Source of the DNA: Bacteroides caccae
Lineage (GTDB): Bacteria; Bacteroidota; Bacteroidia; Bacteroidales; Bacteroidaceae
Direction of reading: 5' to 3'
DNA: 64,000 nucleotides
NCBI RefSeq assembly: GCF_002222615.2
Contig: NZ_CP022412.2
Span: 4,278,001 to 4,342,000, forward strand
The translations under genes and the position numbers were made by a program. The notes beneath the pieces were generated by a model. It saw nothing but the letters and a program-made list of their open reading frames with translations. It did no database searches and had not been told where the DNA came from. Within the stretch, counting starts at the first letter, position 1. Each line of letters opens with the position of its first letter. Of this stretch, positions 1 to 8,258 are shown in pieces.

Positions 1-106
1 GCCGGCGGATAATCCCTGCCCCATACAGACAGAATCAAAAGTATACACAATTTCCCCGTACCGGTTTTATTGCGAAGGTACGGGGAACATCAAATGAAAG
101 AAGATC

Positions 107-1867
107 ATGATTGCGATATTGACAGACAAGCCCAATGTGGGAAAAGAGATAGCAAGAATTCTGGGAGCACATACCAGAGAGGACGGATACATGAGCGGGA
201 ACGGGTACATGGTGACATGGACCTTCGGCAACATGCTTTCACTGGCCATGCCGAAGGATTACGGGATGGACCGCCCGGAACGCGGGGACTTCCCGATAAA
301 TCCCGCCCCTTTCAGACTGATGGTAAAACACATCAGGACCGATACGGGATGGATACCGGACATCAACGCGGTCCTCCAGCTGAAAGTGATCGAAAAAGTA
401 TTCGACGCCTGCGAAAGTATCATTGCGGCCACCGACGCCTCCCGGGAGGGAGAAATGGTCTTCAGGTACCTTTACCGGTATCTGGAATGCAGGAAACCCT
501 ACCGCCGTCTATGGATCTCGTCACTTACGGACGAAGCCGTGCTGGAAGGAATGGGCAGCCTCAGGCCCGGCAGCCTGTATGATCGCATGTTTCTGGCAGC
601 GGACAGCCGCAACAAGGCGGACTGGGTACTGGGACTCAACGCCAGCTATGCCCTCTGCCAGGCGACCGGAACGGGAAACAACTCACTGGGACGGGTGCAG
701 ACACCCGTACTGGCAGCCATAAGCAGCCGTTACCGTGAACGTGAGAACCACATTGCCACGGACACCTTTCCGGTTTTTATCAGCCTGTGCAAAAATAACA
801 CCCTGCTCAAAATGCGCTGCACGGAAGAATTCACGGACCGGGAGGCGGCTGCACGGCTTTACAGTGACTGCAAACTGGCCGGACATGCACGCGTCACCGC
901 TGTCAGCAGGCAGATCAGGGAGATAGAGCCTCCAGCCCTCTACAACCTGACCGAACTCCAGAAAGACGCCAACAACTATTACGGAATGACTGCCGGAAAA
1001 TCACTTGAAATCGCACAGAGACTTTATGAGAAGAAACTGATTTCCTATCCGCGAACTGCCGGACGTTTCCTTCCACGGGACGTTTACGACAAACTGCCCC
1101 GTATCATGGAAAAAATCCTGAACAGGAAGGAATTCCGACCGTATGTCAGAAGCATGGGGATCAACATATTCGACCTGCCGGACAAGGTTGTCGACGAAGG
1201 ACAGGCGGCGGAACACCACGCCATCATCATTACCGATACATATCCGGAAGGATTAAACCGGGAGGAGATGCAGCTGTACATGATGATTATCGGACGGATG
1301 CTGGAAGCCTTCATGCCCGCATGCAGGGCGGAATACACCACCGTGGATGCCGTATGTGCCGCACGAAATTTCCGGTGTCATGCATGCCGCATCATTGAAA
1401 AGGGATGGTTCGGCATATTCGAAAGGGAAAGCGTCATTGCAGGAAGGGAATACGGCTTATCCCCCATCCCGCAACTGGAAAACGGGGAGACGGCCGCTGT
1501 TACCGGATGCAGCCTGATACACAGGAAGGACCTGCCCGTATCCGCATATACCGACGCGGAACTGATCACCTACATGGACACTGCCGGACTGGGAACGCCG
1601 GCCACGCGTACAGGAATCCTGCAGACCCTGATTGACCGCAAATATGTACGTTATTCAGGCAAATACATCATCCCCACACGAAAGGGGCTTTACATATATG
1701 AGACGGTACGGAACATGAAAATAGCGGGAACCGCACTGACTTCGGGCTGGGAGGCGCAACTGGCACGAATGGAAAGGGGAAAGCTTACACAGGAAGAATT
1801 CATGAAAGGGGTACTCAAACTCTCGGGAGAGGTAACGGAAGATATCTTCCGGAAATGTGAAAGATAG
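107..1867 (+). CDS. topB: DNA topoisomerase III (type IA), element-borne
   Basis: 586 aa. Type IA topoisomerases cut one strand through an active-site tyrosine and pass the other through; TopB copies are common on Bacteroides conjugative elements. The Toprim-like N-terminus starts MIAILTDKPNVGKEIARILG, the acidic Toprim motif DASREGE lies at residues 110-116, SLGRVQTPVL follows near 195, and the catalytic Tyr is residue 314 in LISYPRT. The protein ends at about residue 586 without zinc-finger cysteine clusters, as plasmid-type TopB proteins do. ATG at 107 gives the complete Toprim start. It is the first gene of a plus-strand run leading to the PRTRC cassette, and a terminator follows it at 1888. 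The role in element DNA processing is inferred. Confidence 0.93.
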   Translation: MIAILTDKPNVGKEIARILGAHTREDGYMSGNGYMVTWTFGNMLSLAMPKDYGMDRPERGDFPINPAPFRLMVKHIRTDTGWIPDINAVLQLKVIEKVFDACESIIAATDASREGEMVFRYLYRYLECRKPYRRLWISSLTDEAVLEGMGSLRPGSLYDRMFLAADSRNKADWVLGLNASYALCQATGTGNNSLGRVQTPVLAAISSRYRERENHIATDTFPVFISLCKNNTLLKMRCTEEFTDREAAARLYSDCKLAGHARVTAVSRQIREIEPPALYNLTELQKDANNYYGMTAGKSLEIAQRLYEKKLISYPRTAGRFLPRDVYDKLPRIMEKILNRKEFRPYVRSMGINIFDLPDKVVDEGQAAEHHAIIITDTYPEGLNREEMQLYMMIIGRMLEAFMPACRAEYTTVDAVCAARNFRCHACRIIEKGWFGIFERESVIAGREYGLSPIPQLENGETAAVTGCSLIHRKDLPVSAYTDAELITYMDTAGLGTPATRTGILQTLIDRKYVRYSGKYIIPTRKGLYIYETVRNMKIAGTALTSGWEAQLARMERGKLTQEEFMKGVLKLSGEVTEDIFRKCER

Positions 1868-1887
1868 AAGCTATATATAGGAACGGG

Positions 1888-1916
1888 AAATGCAGGCTGA
1901 AAAGTCTGCATTTTTT
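1888..1916 (+). terminator. Rho-independent terminator after topB
   Basis: Perfect 8-bp stem AAATGCAG (1888-1895) / CTGCATTT (1906-1913) with a 10-nt loop, running into T6. It lies 20 bp past the topB stop. Confidence 0.75.
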
Positions 1917-1959
1917 ATTTGTCAGACATCTGTTATGCCGCTTTTAGGCGGCAAAGGTA

Positions 1960-2078
1960 CCGGATTACCCCGTATTCGTGTCAAGGCAGCCCTGCGGGCC
2001 GGTCGGCTGAAAGAAAATCATCCTCGCTGCGCTCCGGTATTTTCTTTCGCCAAGCCTTGACACAAAAGGGCAATCCGG
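1960..2078. repeat. Nested inverted-repeat structure between topB and the small-gene run
   Basis: Three nested pairs of arms share one centre. They are CCGGATTACCC (1960-1970) with GGGCAATCCGG (2068-2078), GTGTCAAGGC (1978-1987) with GCCTTGACAC (2054-2063), and GAAAGAAAAT (2009-2018) with ATTTTCTTTC (2039-2048). The last two pairs are perfect; the outermost has one mismatch. No ORF spans it. It could be a structured RNA, an origin or transfer-related site, or a recombination or regulatory site; the sequence does not decide. Confidence 0.6.
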
Positions 2079-2151
2079 GGGAAGGAGGCCTGTAAAATCG
2101 GGAAAACAGATCCCGAAGGGATAATCATACACTCATAAAAACAACAAGGAC

Positions 2152-2364
2152 ATGAAACAGAAATCCATCGCAAGCATCTGCAAGCCGGCGGTCACACTGC
2201 TGGCAGCCGCAGCAATAATCCTGCTATGCCGCAAAGGCATAATTCCGGTATATACCATCCTGTTACTGACAATGGCGGAAGGCATAATCCGTATTTTACT
2301 AAGGCTCCTCCCGTTCCTGGCGACAATTCTCAGCATTCTGATCCTTATCGGAATGATATTATAA
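2152..2364 (+). CDS. Small two-helix membrane protein
   Basis: 70 aa. Family not recognised. Two hydrophobic stretches (about residues 12-25 and 47-70) flank a short basic segment, so an inner-membrane protein with two helices is likely. The ATG at 2152 follows an A-rich leader typical of Bacteroides starts. It begins the run of small genes leading into the PRTRC cassette, with 20 bp to the next gene. Coding status rests on composition and tight packing. Confidence 0.6.
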   Translation: MKQKSIASICKPAVTLLAAAAIILLCRKGIIPVYTILLLTMAEGIIRILLRLLPFLATILSILILIGMIL

Positions 2365-2384
2365 ACCCTTAAACAACAAATGAA

Positions 2385-2594
2385 ATGGAAACAAGGAAAT
2401 TCACCCCGTCAGCTCCGGTCGCACCCGCACTGTGGCCGACAACGCGCAGCATCAGGCCTGCAAAGAGAAGATTTCCCAATACGGTTGATGAGCCCAGAAA
2501 CATCGGGTATTATCTCAAGCCACTGCTTGACATCACGAAGCGACCGGACAGAGACGAAATTCTGAAGACATATCTCAAGGAAACCTATGTATAA
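2385..2594 (+). CDS. Small hypothetical protein upstream of PRTRC E
   Basis: 69 aa. The N-terminus is rich in proline and arginine and the C-terminus is charged and probably helical (DITKRPDRDEILKTYLKE). No domain is recognised. It sits 20 bp after the small membrane protein and 19 bp before the chosen PRTRC E start, so it looks like part of the same transcript. Another frame (2380-2565) also stays open here but has a less protein-like composition. Confidence 0.55.
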   Translation: METRKFTPSAPVAPALWPTTRSIRPAKRRFPNTVDEPRNIGYYLKPLLDITKRPDRDEILKTYLKETYV

Positions 2595-2613
2595 CAATAA
2601 AAAAACAACCATT

Positions 2614-3561
2614 ATGTTTTTCCAATCAATTTATCAGATGATGTCGGCAGGCACAGACCTGAACATCAACATCAGGAGAACGGACGGAAAACTGTCCGTA
2701 GCGGTAATGCCCAGGCGTACAACACTCAAGGATGAAGCCGGACAGGCCATCGTGCCGCTCATACTCAACGGCACCCCCATGGAACTGGACGGACAATTCC
2801 TGCAAATCATCACCACACCGCTGCAGAAAGCGCAGGGAATCCTCACCAACCTTGAAACCTTCGAGCAACAGGCACGGCTGACCGCAACACAAGGCAAGGC
2901 GACCGGAACCGCCAACGACAAGAAGACAAAAGAGGCACGTGAAAAACAGGAAAAGATGGAAAAACTCCTCAAACGTGCGGAGGAGGCGTTCACGGCAGGA
3001 AAATACTCGGAAGCGACAACCTGCCTCAGGCAGGCCAAGGTACTCGCAGATACGGACAGGCAGAAACAGATAGAGGCAAGGATACAGGAAGTGCAGAAGG
3101 AGTCGTCACAGGGCTGCCTGTTTCCTGAAACGGATACACAGCCGCTCCCACAACAGCCGCCCGCAAACGGTACGGCGAACGGAAACCGGCCTGACGGACA
3201 AATGCGGATGTTCACGTCACAACCTCCACAACAGCCTGTACAGCAGGCAATCCCGCAAACGGTACAACAACCGGTGCCTCGGCCGCAGATAGTACAGCCG
3301 CAGCCCGTACCACAATATTATCCGGGAACACCGCAACCCGTTCCCCTGCAGCCGCAAGCAACCGTCATACAGACAACCCGGGAAAATACGGGCAGGGAAT
3401 ACCAGTCACCGCCACAACCGGCCACAGAAGCGCTCACTTTTGACAAGGACGATGAAAATGACAGGGAACTGTTGCGTGAAGACCCGTATGCGGAATACAT
3501 AGACTTCCCGCAGGAATGCCGTATGAAGGACGAGACACAGGCGGAGCTTATATGTTGTTAA
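2614..3561 (+). CDS. PRTRC system protein E
   Basis: 315 aa from ATG 2614; an ATG at 2587 would add nine low-complexity residues. The N-terminal part (about 1-100) resembles PRTRC protein E: MFFQSIYQMM, then 'LSVAVMPRRTTLKDEAGQAI' and 'PLILNGTPMELDGQF'. A charged helical or coiled-coil segment follows (about 110-165), then a long Pro/Gln-rich low-complexity region (about 185-280) and an acidic tail. PRTRC (ParB-related, ThiF-related cassette) genes travel together on plasmids and integrated elements, and their biochemical function is unknown. The Gln/Pro region is probably disordered. The next gene, PRTRC C, starts 21 bp downstream. Confidence 0.8.
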   Translation: MFFQSIYQMMSAGTDLNINIRRTDGKLSVAVMPRRTTLKDEAGQAIVPLILNGTPMELDGQFLQIITTPLQKAQGILTNLETFEQQARLTATQGKATGTANDKKTKEAREKQEKMEKLLKRAEEAFTAGKYSEATTCLRQAKVLADTDRQKQIEARIQEVQKESSQGCLFPETDTQPLPQQPPANGTANGNRPDGQMRMFTSQPPQQPVQQAIPQTVQQPVPRPQIVQPQPVPQYYPGTPQPVPLQPQATVIQTTRENTGREYQSPPQPATEALTFDKDDENDRELLREDPYAEYIDFPQECRMKDETQAELICC

Positions 3562-3582
3562 ACCATTAAAACTTTAAATAAT

Positions 3583-3804
3583 ATGGCACTTGATATCAAA
3601 GGACTCAAAAGAGTATTCATCCTGAAAAAAGGAAATGGCACCCTGACACTGGAAGACCCGGACAGCAGAATGTCCCTTTCCGAAGTGACGGACTTCTATT
3701 CCATAAACTATCCGGAACTGACCACGGCAACCCTGCACGGGCCGGAACTCGAAGAGGACCGCGCGGTATACCGGTTCAAAACCACCATAGGAACGAAAGG
3801 ATAA
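3583..3804 (+). CDS. PRTRC system protein C
   Basis: 73 aa, the usual size for PRTRC protein C. The family signature 'SLSEVTDFYSINYPELTTAT' is at residues 31-50, followed by GPELEEDRAVYRFKTTIGTKG. This family is a small alpha/beta protein of unknown role, always found beside PRTRC B, E, F and ThiF. It lies 21 bp after E and 3 bp before the next small ORF, so co-translation is likely. Confidence 0.85.
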   Translation: MALDIKGLKRVFILKKGNGTLTLEDPDSRMSLSEVTDFYSINYPELTTATLHGPELEEDRAVYRFKTTIGTKG

Positions 3805-3807
3805 GCC

Positions 3808-3990
3808 ATGGCAAAGAAAACAAACCCTAAGAAAAAGGAGGAGACAGCATGCAGACAGCTATCGGAACTACAAACGGAAGACCTGGCACGACTTATTATC
3901 AGCGAGGCCGGATGCACAGACATCAGCCGGGGAACCGGCAGCAGAAAGAAAAGAAGGCTGCCGCCGGCAGGAACCGTAATGATTTTCTAA
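3808..3990 (+). CDS. Small basic protein between PRTRC C and F
   Basis: 60 aa. A Lys-rich N-terminus (MAKKTNPKKKEE) is followed by an amphipathic helix (QLSELQTEDLARLIISEAG) and a basic tail (SRKKRRL). It starts 3 bp after PRTRC C. The frame of PRTRC F is also open here, with an ATG at 3849 preceded by an AGGAGG-like site, but that extension is rich in Gln, Arg and His and looks like a shadow. This frame is preferred as coding. Function unknown; it may be an element-specific member of the cassette. Confidence 0.6.
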   Translation: MAKKTNPKKKEETACRQLSELQTEDLARLIISEAGCTDISRGTGSRKKRRLPPAGTVMIF

Positions 3991-4025
3991 CGGGGAGAAT
4001 TCTCCCCGTTACCCCCGATTACTAT

Positions 4026-4955
4026 ATGGAGAGCCGCGCGGGAGAAAAAATCAACCTTACGACAAGGGAGAATTTTGATTTCCTGTACCGTTCGGCACTC
4101 AGATACAGCGGGCTTGTCGGCCTCAGGCTTCCTTTCCGCCCGACCAGGAAATCACCGAGGATGAACATCATCAAACTGTACCGGGCAATGGACACCATAC
4201 TCCCGGAGCATGTCAACCTGGAAGAGGAGAACGGAAGGCTGTACTTCTGCCTCTACCGGTTCCATGAGTGGCCGGAGTATAAACTGTTCTGGATACCGCT
4301 GGAATTCACGGAGAGACTGCCGGAAAAACTCGGAAGGATAGCACTGGAATTTATCCGACAGCTCGCCCGACACCATGGCATACCCAAAAGCACGGATACC
4401 AGCTACTACGAAATGGCACACGATTACCTGGAAGACTACAGGCTCTACGACGAAGAGGCGACGGCAGGAGAGATCAGACGCAAGGCCGCACTTGCCAGAC
4501 TGTATGAAAAAGGGAAGGCGCACCGTATACTGAAGAGAATGGACAATCCAAAGGGATTTCTTGCGGACCTGGAGGGGGAAATACGGAAATACCATACAAA
4601 GAAGAACTATGAGCGGGCATTGCTGGAACTGCTCACGGAAGGTACGGCATACATTTCACACGGCAGCCCGAGCATCATGCAATACTCCTACGACTGGGCA
4701 TACGAGGAGGCACCTGATTTCAGGCCGGTGGGACTGGAGACGCAGATCATGGTCACCTGGTCGGTAAAGGACGCCATGAACGACGAAATGGAAAGCTATT
4801 TCAACTCGGACTACCAGGAATCATACGCGATCACACCCGTCACGACATTCCACCTGACGCCGGACACGGAAAAGCCTTTCTCCATGGATGACTTTCCGGA
4901 GCGGTTCTCCCAATGGCTCGCACGCTTCACAAAACTCATTACAAACAACTTCTAA
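4026..4955 (+). CDS. PRTRC system protein F
   Basis: 309 aa from ATG 4026 (MESRAGEKINL); an in-frame ATG at 3849 would give 368 aa but overlaps the small basic ORF. The assignment to PRTRC F rests on its position between PRTRC C and B and its length, with weaker sequence resemblance. It is mostly mixed alpha/beta with a charged central helix (about residues 130-200). No catalytic motif is recognised. It ends 12 bp before PRTRC B. The start is the least certain part. Confidence 0.7.
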   Translation: MESRAGEKINLTTRENFDFLYRSALRYSGLVGLRLPFRPTRKSPRMNIIKLYRAMDTILPEHVNLEEENGRLYFCLYRFHEWPEYKLFWIPLEFTERLPEKLGRIALEFIRQLARHHGIPKSTDTSYYEMAHDYLEDYRLYDEEATAGEIRRKAALARLYEKGKAHRILKRMDNPKGFLADLEGEIRKYHTKKNYERALLELLTEGTAYISHGSPSIMQYSYDWAYEEAPDFRPVGLETQIMVTWSVKDAMNDEMESYFNSDYQESYAITPVTTFHLTPDTEKPFSMDDFPERFSQWLARFTKLITNNF

Positions 4956-4967
4956 TAAAACAGGAAA

Positions 4968-5669
4968 ATGAATGAACTGACAATACAGATGCAGCAAATC
5001 ATGCATCCCAGAGCGGTACTTGTCGCCTATGAATGCGAAACGGCAGGTTACTCGATCCCGCGAAGTTATCTCGAACTTAGGCCTGTCAATGAGAAAGGAC
5101 GGATGGGAGCCGGCATTCCGGTAACCTATGAGTTCATGAACTCACTGGTGGAATCATACACGGAAAGCATGAGCGGAATCCCGCACGGACGCATCCCCGG
5201 GAACATGCTCCTGTGCGACTCCAGAAAAGGCCGCGAAAGGTACATATGGTACAATCCGCCGCAGAAGAGAAAAATGTACTTCCAGGACGGGCTGCACATT
5301 ACAAACGGGACATTCAACGTACCGGGCGTCATCTACGTGGTGGAACGGGAATGCATGGACATACACGCCTTCAAGGGAACAATCCCCGAAGAGCGGACAG
5401 AACTGTATCTGGCACCGTTCTTCAATGTAACCGGGGCGGACGTCTGCCTGGGCAACTCATCGCTAAAGAAACCGCAGGACATGGATTTTCATGAATTTCA
5501 GGAATACTGGGAAAAGCGTTTCTGGATGAGCGAGTTCTCACATTTGGGAGGCGGCAGGAACCCGACCCGCAGCAATCTGGTTTCAGTAACAGAACATGTA
5601 CGGAACAATCCGTTTGATTACAGCGAGTTACAACAATCCGGGAAGAAACTTAAAGACATACTGGCATGA
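4968..5669 (+). CDS. PRTRC system protein B
   Basis: 233 aa, typical of PRTRC protein B. Features include 'PRAVLVAYE' at the N-terminus, 'ERYIWYNPPQKRKMYF' near residue 90, and a conserved-looking C-terminal part with NVTGADVCLGN and LGGGRNPTRSNLV. Function is unknown; the family is defined by its linkage to PRTRC ThiF. The stop overlaps the ThiF start by 4 bp (ATGA), which implies translational coupling. Confidence 0.82.
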   Translation: MNELTIQMQQIMHPRAVLVAYECETAGYSIPRSYLELRPVNEKGRMGAGIPVTYEFMNSLVESYTESMSGIPHGRIPGNMLLCDSRKGRERYIWYNPPQKRKMYFQDGLHITNGTFNVPGVIYVVERECMDIHAFKGTIPEERTELYLAPFFNVTGADVCLGNSSLKKPQDMDFHEFQEYWEKRFWMSEFSHLGGGRNPTRSNLVSVTEHVRNNPFDYSELQQSGKKLKDILA

Positions 5670-6463
5670 AAAAGATTCATTATACGGACAGCTACCTGCT
5701 GAAACCTTACCATCCCGTCACCATCCATGTTGCGGGTGCAGGGGGCACGGGATCACAGGTCATAACCAACCTGGCACGCATGAACGTCGCGTTGCAGGCA
5801 CTGGGACATCCGGGACTGCACGTCACCGTATTCGATCCCGACATTATCACGGAAGCCAACATAGGACGCCAGCTTTTCAGTGAGACGGAGCTGGGGCAAG
5901 GCAAGGCGACAGCGGCCGTCACACGCGTCAACCGTTTTTTCGGAACAACATGGACGGCGGAAAACTGCCGCTATCCCGTACGGAAAACACAGGAAAACAG
6001 GGATGACAGGACAAGGCCGGCAAATATCATCATCACCTGCACGGACAATACCCGCTCACGACTGGAACTGTGGAGATTCCTGAAAAAATACAGGGAGGCC
6101 TCCGTAAACAATGAAAGGGCGGTTTATTACTGGATGGATTTCGGGAATGCGCAAACCACCGGGCAAGTCTTCATAGGTACTGTCCGCAACAAGATACGGC
6201 AACCGGCATCAAAAGAATTCATGCCGGTACCCGGAATGAATGTCATCACCGAGGAGGTGAACTATTCCACAATAGAAGAGAAGGACTCCGGACCGAGCTG
6301 CTCACTGGCGGAAGCACTGGAAAGACAGGACCTGTACATCAACTCCATACTGGCACAAGTCGGCTGTGACATTCTATGGAAGATGTTCAAGGAAGGAAGA
6401 ACCCTGTACCGGGGAGCATATATCAATCTGGACACACTCCGGGTTAATCCGATACCGGTATAA
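5666..6463 (+). CDS. PRTRC system ThiF family protein
   Basis: 265 aa. This is an E1/ThiF/MoeB-type nucleotide-binding fold: glycine-rich loop 'HVAGAGGTGSQVITNLARMN' at about residues 21-40, the acidic end of beta-2 in 'VTVFDPDIITEANIGRQLF', and 'IIITCTDNTRSRLELW' near 125-140. ThiF and E1 enzymes adenylate the C-terminus of ubiquitin-like proteins. No Cys-x-x-Cys zinc pair is evident, and a catalytic Cys is not assigned. A ubiquitin-like partner for PRTRC ThiF is not established; PRTRC C is a size-compatible guess only. It is the last gene of the plus-strand cassette. Confidence 0.88.
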   Translation: MKKIHYTDSYLLKPYHPVTIHVAGAGGTGSQVITNLARMNVALQALGHPGLHVTVFDPDIITEANIGRQLFSETELGQGKATAAVTRVNRFFGTTWTAENCRYPVRKTQENRDDRTRPANIIITCTDNTRSRLELWRFLKKYREASVNNERAVYYWMDFGNAQTTGQVFIGTVRNKIRQPASKEFMPVPGMNVITEEVNYSTIEEKDSGPSCSLAEALERQDLYINSILAQVGCDILWKMFKEGRTLYRGAYINLDTLRVNPIPV

Positions 6464-6560
6464 GCCATGTGAAACAGACAGCCTCCCTTGCCGCCAACAG
6501 TTGCTGCGACAAGGGAAGCATCGGTATTTTTTTTCAATCCGTATAAAACCGGAACCGGAT

Positions 6561-7262
6561 TCAGGACTTAATCCGCACTAATCCGGCAACACCCTTTCCT
6601 GTTTTAACCAGTTCGTATTTCTCAAGCCTTTCATACAATTTGCCAAGCGTCCTGCAGCCATACCTTTTCACTTTGAATTTGGGCATCAGCTTCTTCAGCG
6701 CACCTCCAATCAAAGACAGGCTAACCTCCGCCTTACCATCAGCAGCCTGTTCAAAAGCCTTATCAAAGTATTCCATATCTCTTTGAATAAAAAATTCAGG
6801 TGTATTTTCCTGAAAAGGCTTCTCCTCCTTCCGGTCAGCTAACAGAAACCCGGTACAGGAACGTACCAGTGCCACCGGCGTCTTTCCCTCCCCGTAACCA
6901 AGAACCATCAGGCCACTCTCCCTGATACGTTGTGCCAGCAAGGTATAATCCCCGTCACTGGCAACCAGACAAAAACAACCGACCCGCCCCTCATGCAGGA
7001 TGTCCATCGCATCCATAACCAACGCAATATCCGTCGTATTCTTTCCCTGCACAAAAGAGGAAGCCTGCACCATCCTGAACGAATAATCCCTTGCCGCATC
7101 CTTCCAACCGGAAAGTTTTTTTTTAGTCCAGTCACCATATATACGTCTCACAACGGCAGTACCATAGCGAGATACAAACCGCATCACATCTTCCATCTTC
7201 TCGGAAGAAGCGTTATCGCCGTCAATCAAAACCGCGACAAACAAATCTTTTTCTTTTTTCAT
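6561..7262 (-). CDS. NYN domain (PIN-like) protein with OST-HTH/LOTUS-like C-terminus
   Basis: 233 aa. Residues about 8-150 fit the LabA-like NYN nuclease fold: VAVLIDGDNAS with the first acidic residues, VVRRIYGDW, KNTTDIALVMDAMDILH, and FCLVASDGDYTLLAQRIRESG with the distal Asp pair. NYN domains are PIN-related metal-dependent RNases. Residues about 165-230 resemble an OST-HTH/LOTUS winged helix (LSLIGGALKKLMPKFKVKRYGCRTLGKLYERLEKYELV), a putative RNA-binding module. The gene runs towards the PRTRC genes, its 3' end 98 bp from the ThiF stop. A role in RNA decay or defence is inferred from domains only. Confidence 0.85.
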   Translation of the reverse strand: MKKEKDLFVAVLIDGDNASSEKMEDVMRFVSRYGTAVVRRIYGDWTKKKLSGWKDAARDYSFRMVQASSFVQGKNTTDIALVMDAMDILHEGRVGCFCLVASDGDYTLLAQRIRESGLMVLGYGEGKTPVALVRSCTGFLLADRKEEKPFQENTPEFFIQRDMEYFDKAFEQAADGKAEVSLSLIGGALKKLMPKFKVKRYGCRTLGKLYERLEKYELVKTGKGVAGLVRIKS

Positions 7263-7319
7263 ACCGAATCCTTAAGCTGCAAAAATATAACAGGTTCCCG
7301 CAAATATAAATAATTGAAC

Positions 7320-7613
7320 CTATTTTTTCTTTCCCCTCTGCCGCAAAAAATCCTGTATTTCCGAACTACGATAAAAATTCTTACCGTTCTCGTCCGTCTG
7401 GTAGTAGCGGATAAGCCCCTTTTCACGGTAACGGGCAATGGTCCGTTGCGTCACGCCCAGAAGCTGCGCAAGGTCACAGTTATCCAGCAAGGTGTCGCCG
7501 TCCAGGCAGTCTTTCAGGCGGTTCATACGGTCAAGTTTCTTTTCAAGGCGATTAAAACCTTCCACCATAGTCATTATCATTTTCTCAAGTACCTCATTAT
7601 CTATATACATCAT
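7320..7613 (-). CDS. Small HTH protein (MerR/excisionase-type)
   Basis: 97 aa. An N-terminal coiled segment (VLEKMIMTMVEGFNRLEKKL) is followed by a winged HTH of the HTH_17 type: LLDNCDLAQLLGVTQRTIAR, then YREKGLIRYYQT and FYRSSEIQDFL. Such proteins on Bacteroides elements act as excision or recombination directionality factors or as local repressors. It starts 57 bp upstream of the NYN gene on the same strand, so co-transcription is possible. It has the same DNA-binding layout as the two plus-strand proteins at 7961 and 8259. Confidence 0.75.
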   Translation of the reverse strand: MMYIDNEVLEKMIMTMVEGFNRLEKKLDRMNRLKDCLDGDTLLDNCDLAQLLGVTQRTIARYREKGLIRYYQTDENGKNFYRSSEIQDFLRQRGKKK

Positions 7614-7960
7614 GGCATATCCTCCATTGTTTTAAAAAGTGATTACCTGAATACTCTTCCTGTGCGCACTACAAGAGTATATTACACTATAATGAAAATT
7701 ACATGCCGGATTCAAAAAAACGAATCCATCTTTTTACATAACATTCTAATTCACAAAGAAATATAAAATAAAAAATTACAAAAAGCACTGTAAAATGTAA
7801 TCCCGGATGTTGTAAAGTTCGGGTACAAATTGTAAATACGATTTACAATTTGACCAGCTATCCGTGAAATCTGACGACATCTGCTGACACCTGTAGTCAG
7901 AGACTTGGAGACAAACTTACCGGCAGCATATCTTTGCATCGGACAAAAAATCAAAAGCTT
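7614..7960. other. Divergent regulatory gap of the element
   Basis: 347 bp between the minus-strand HTH gene and the plus-strand HTH pair. It is AT-rich. A short inverted motif TTGTAAATACGATTTACAA occurs at 7828-7846 (arms TTGTAAAT/ATTTACAA around ACG), a possible operator. A TATCTTTG -7 element ends the gap. Confidence 0.45.
7905..7936 (+). promoter_or_regulatory. Promoter of the plus-strand HTH pair
   Basis: TATCTTTG at 7929-7936 matches the Bacteroidota -7 consensus TAnnTTTG. TTGG at 7905-7908 lies 20 bp upstream and approximates the -33 TTTG. The ATG follows 24 bp downstream. Confidence 0.6.
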
Positions 7961-8248
7961 ATGGAAGTGATCAGTATCGAAGCCACAACATTTGAAGAAA
8001 TAAAGCAGGCGTTAAGCTCAATTATCCGAGATATCCGGACAGGAAGAGGAATACGGCAGGAGGAAAGACTGACGGAATGGATGGACAATCAGGAAGCATG
8101 TATCATGATGGATATCTCTCCAAGAAAGTTGCTTACTTTACGCAGCACGGGAAAAATCCCGTACAGCAGGATAGACAGGAAAATCTATTACCGGAAAAAA
8201 GACATCATCACATACATGGAAGGACTGTTACAAAAAGGAAACAATTAA
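7961..8248 (+). CDS. Small HTH protein (excisionase-like)
   Basis: 95 aa from ATG 7961; an alternative upstream start would overlap the -7 element. An N-terminal helix (IEATTFEEIKQALSSIIRDI) precedes a MerR-like HTH at about residues 45-90 (WMDNQEACIMMDISPRKLL, LRSTGKIPYSRIDRKIYYRK, KDIITYMEGLL). This is the layout of small HTH proteins encoded beside integrases and excision genes of Bacteroides elements. It is followed 10 bp later by a second HTH gene and is probably co-transcribed with it. Confidence 0.75.
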   Translation: MEVISIEATTFEEIKQALSSIIRDIRTGRGIRQEERLTEWMDNQEACIMMDISPRKLLTLRSTGKIPYSRIDRKIYYRKKDIITYMEGLLQKGNN

Positions 8249-8258
8249 GCAAAGAAAT

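Noticed and set aside
3849..4025. N-terminal extension of PRTRC F
   Set aside because: Composition rich in Gln/Arg/His and overlap with a better small ORF; start moved to 4026.
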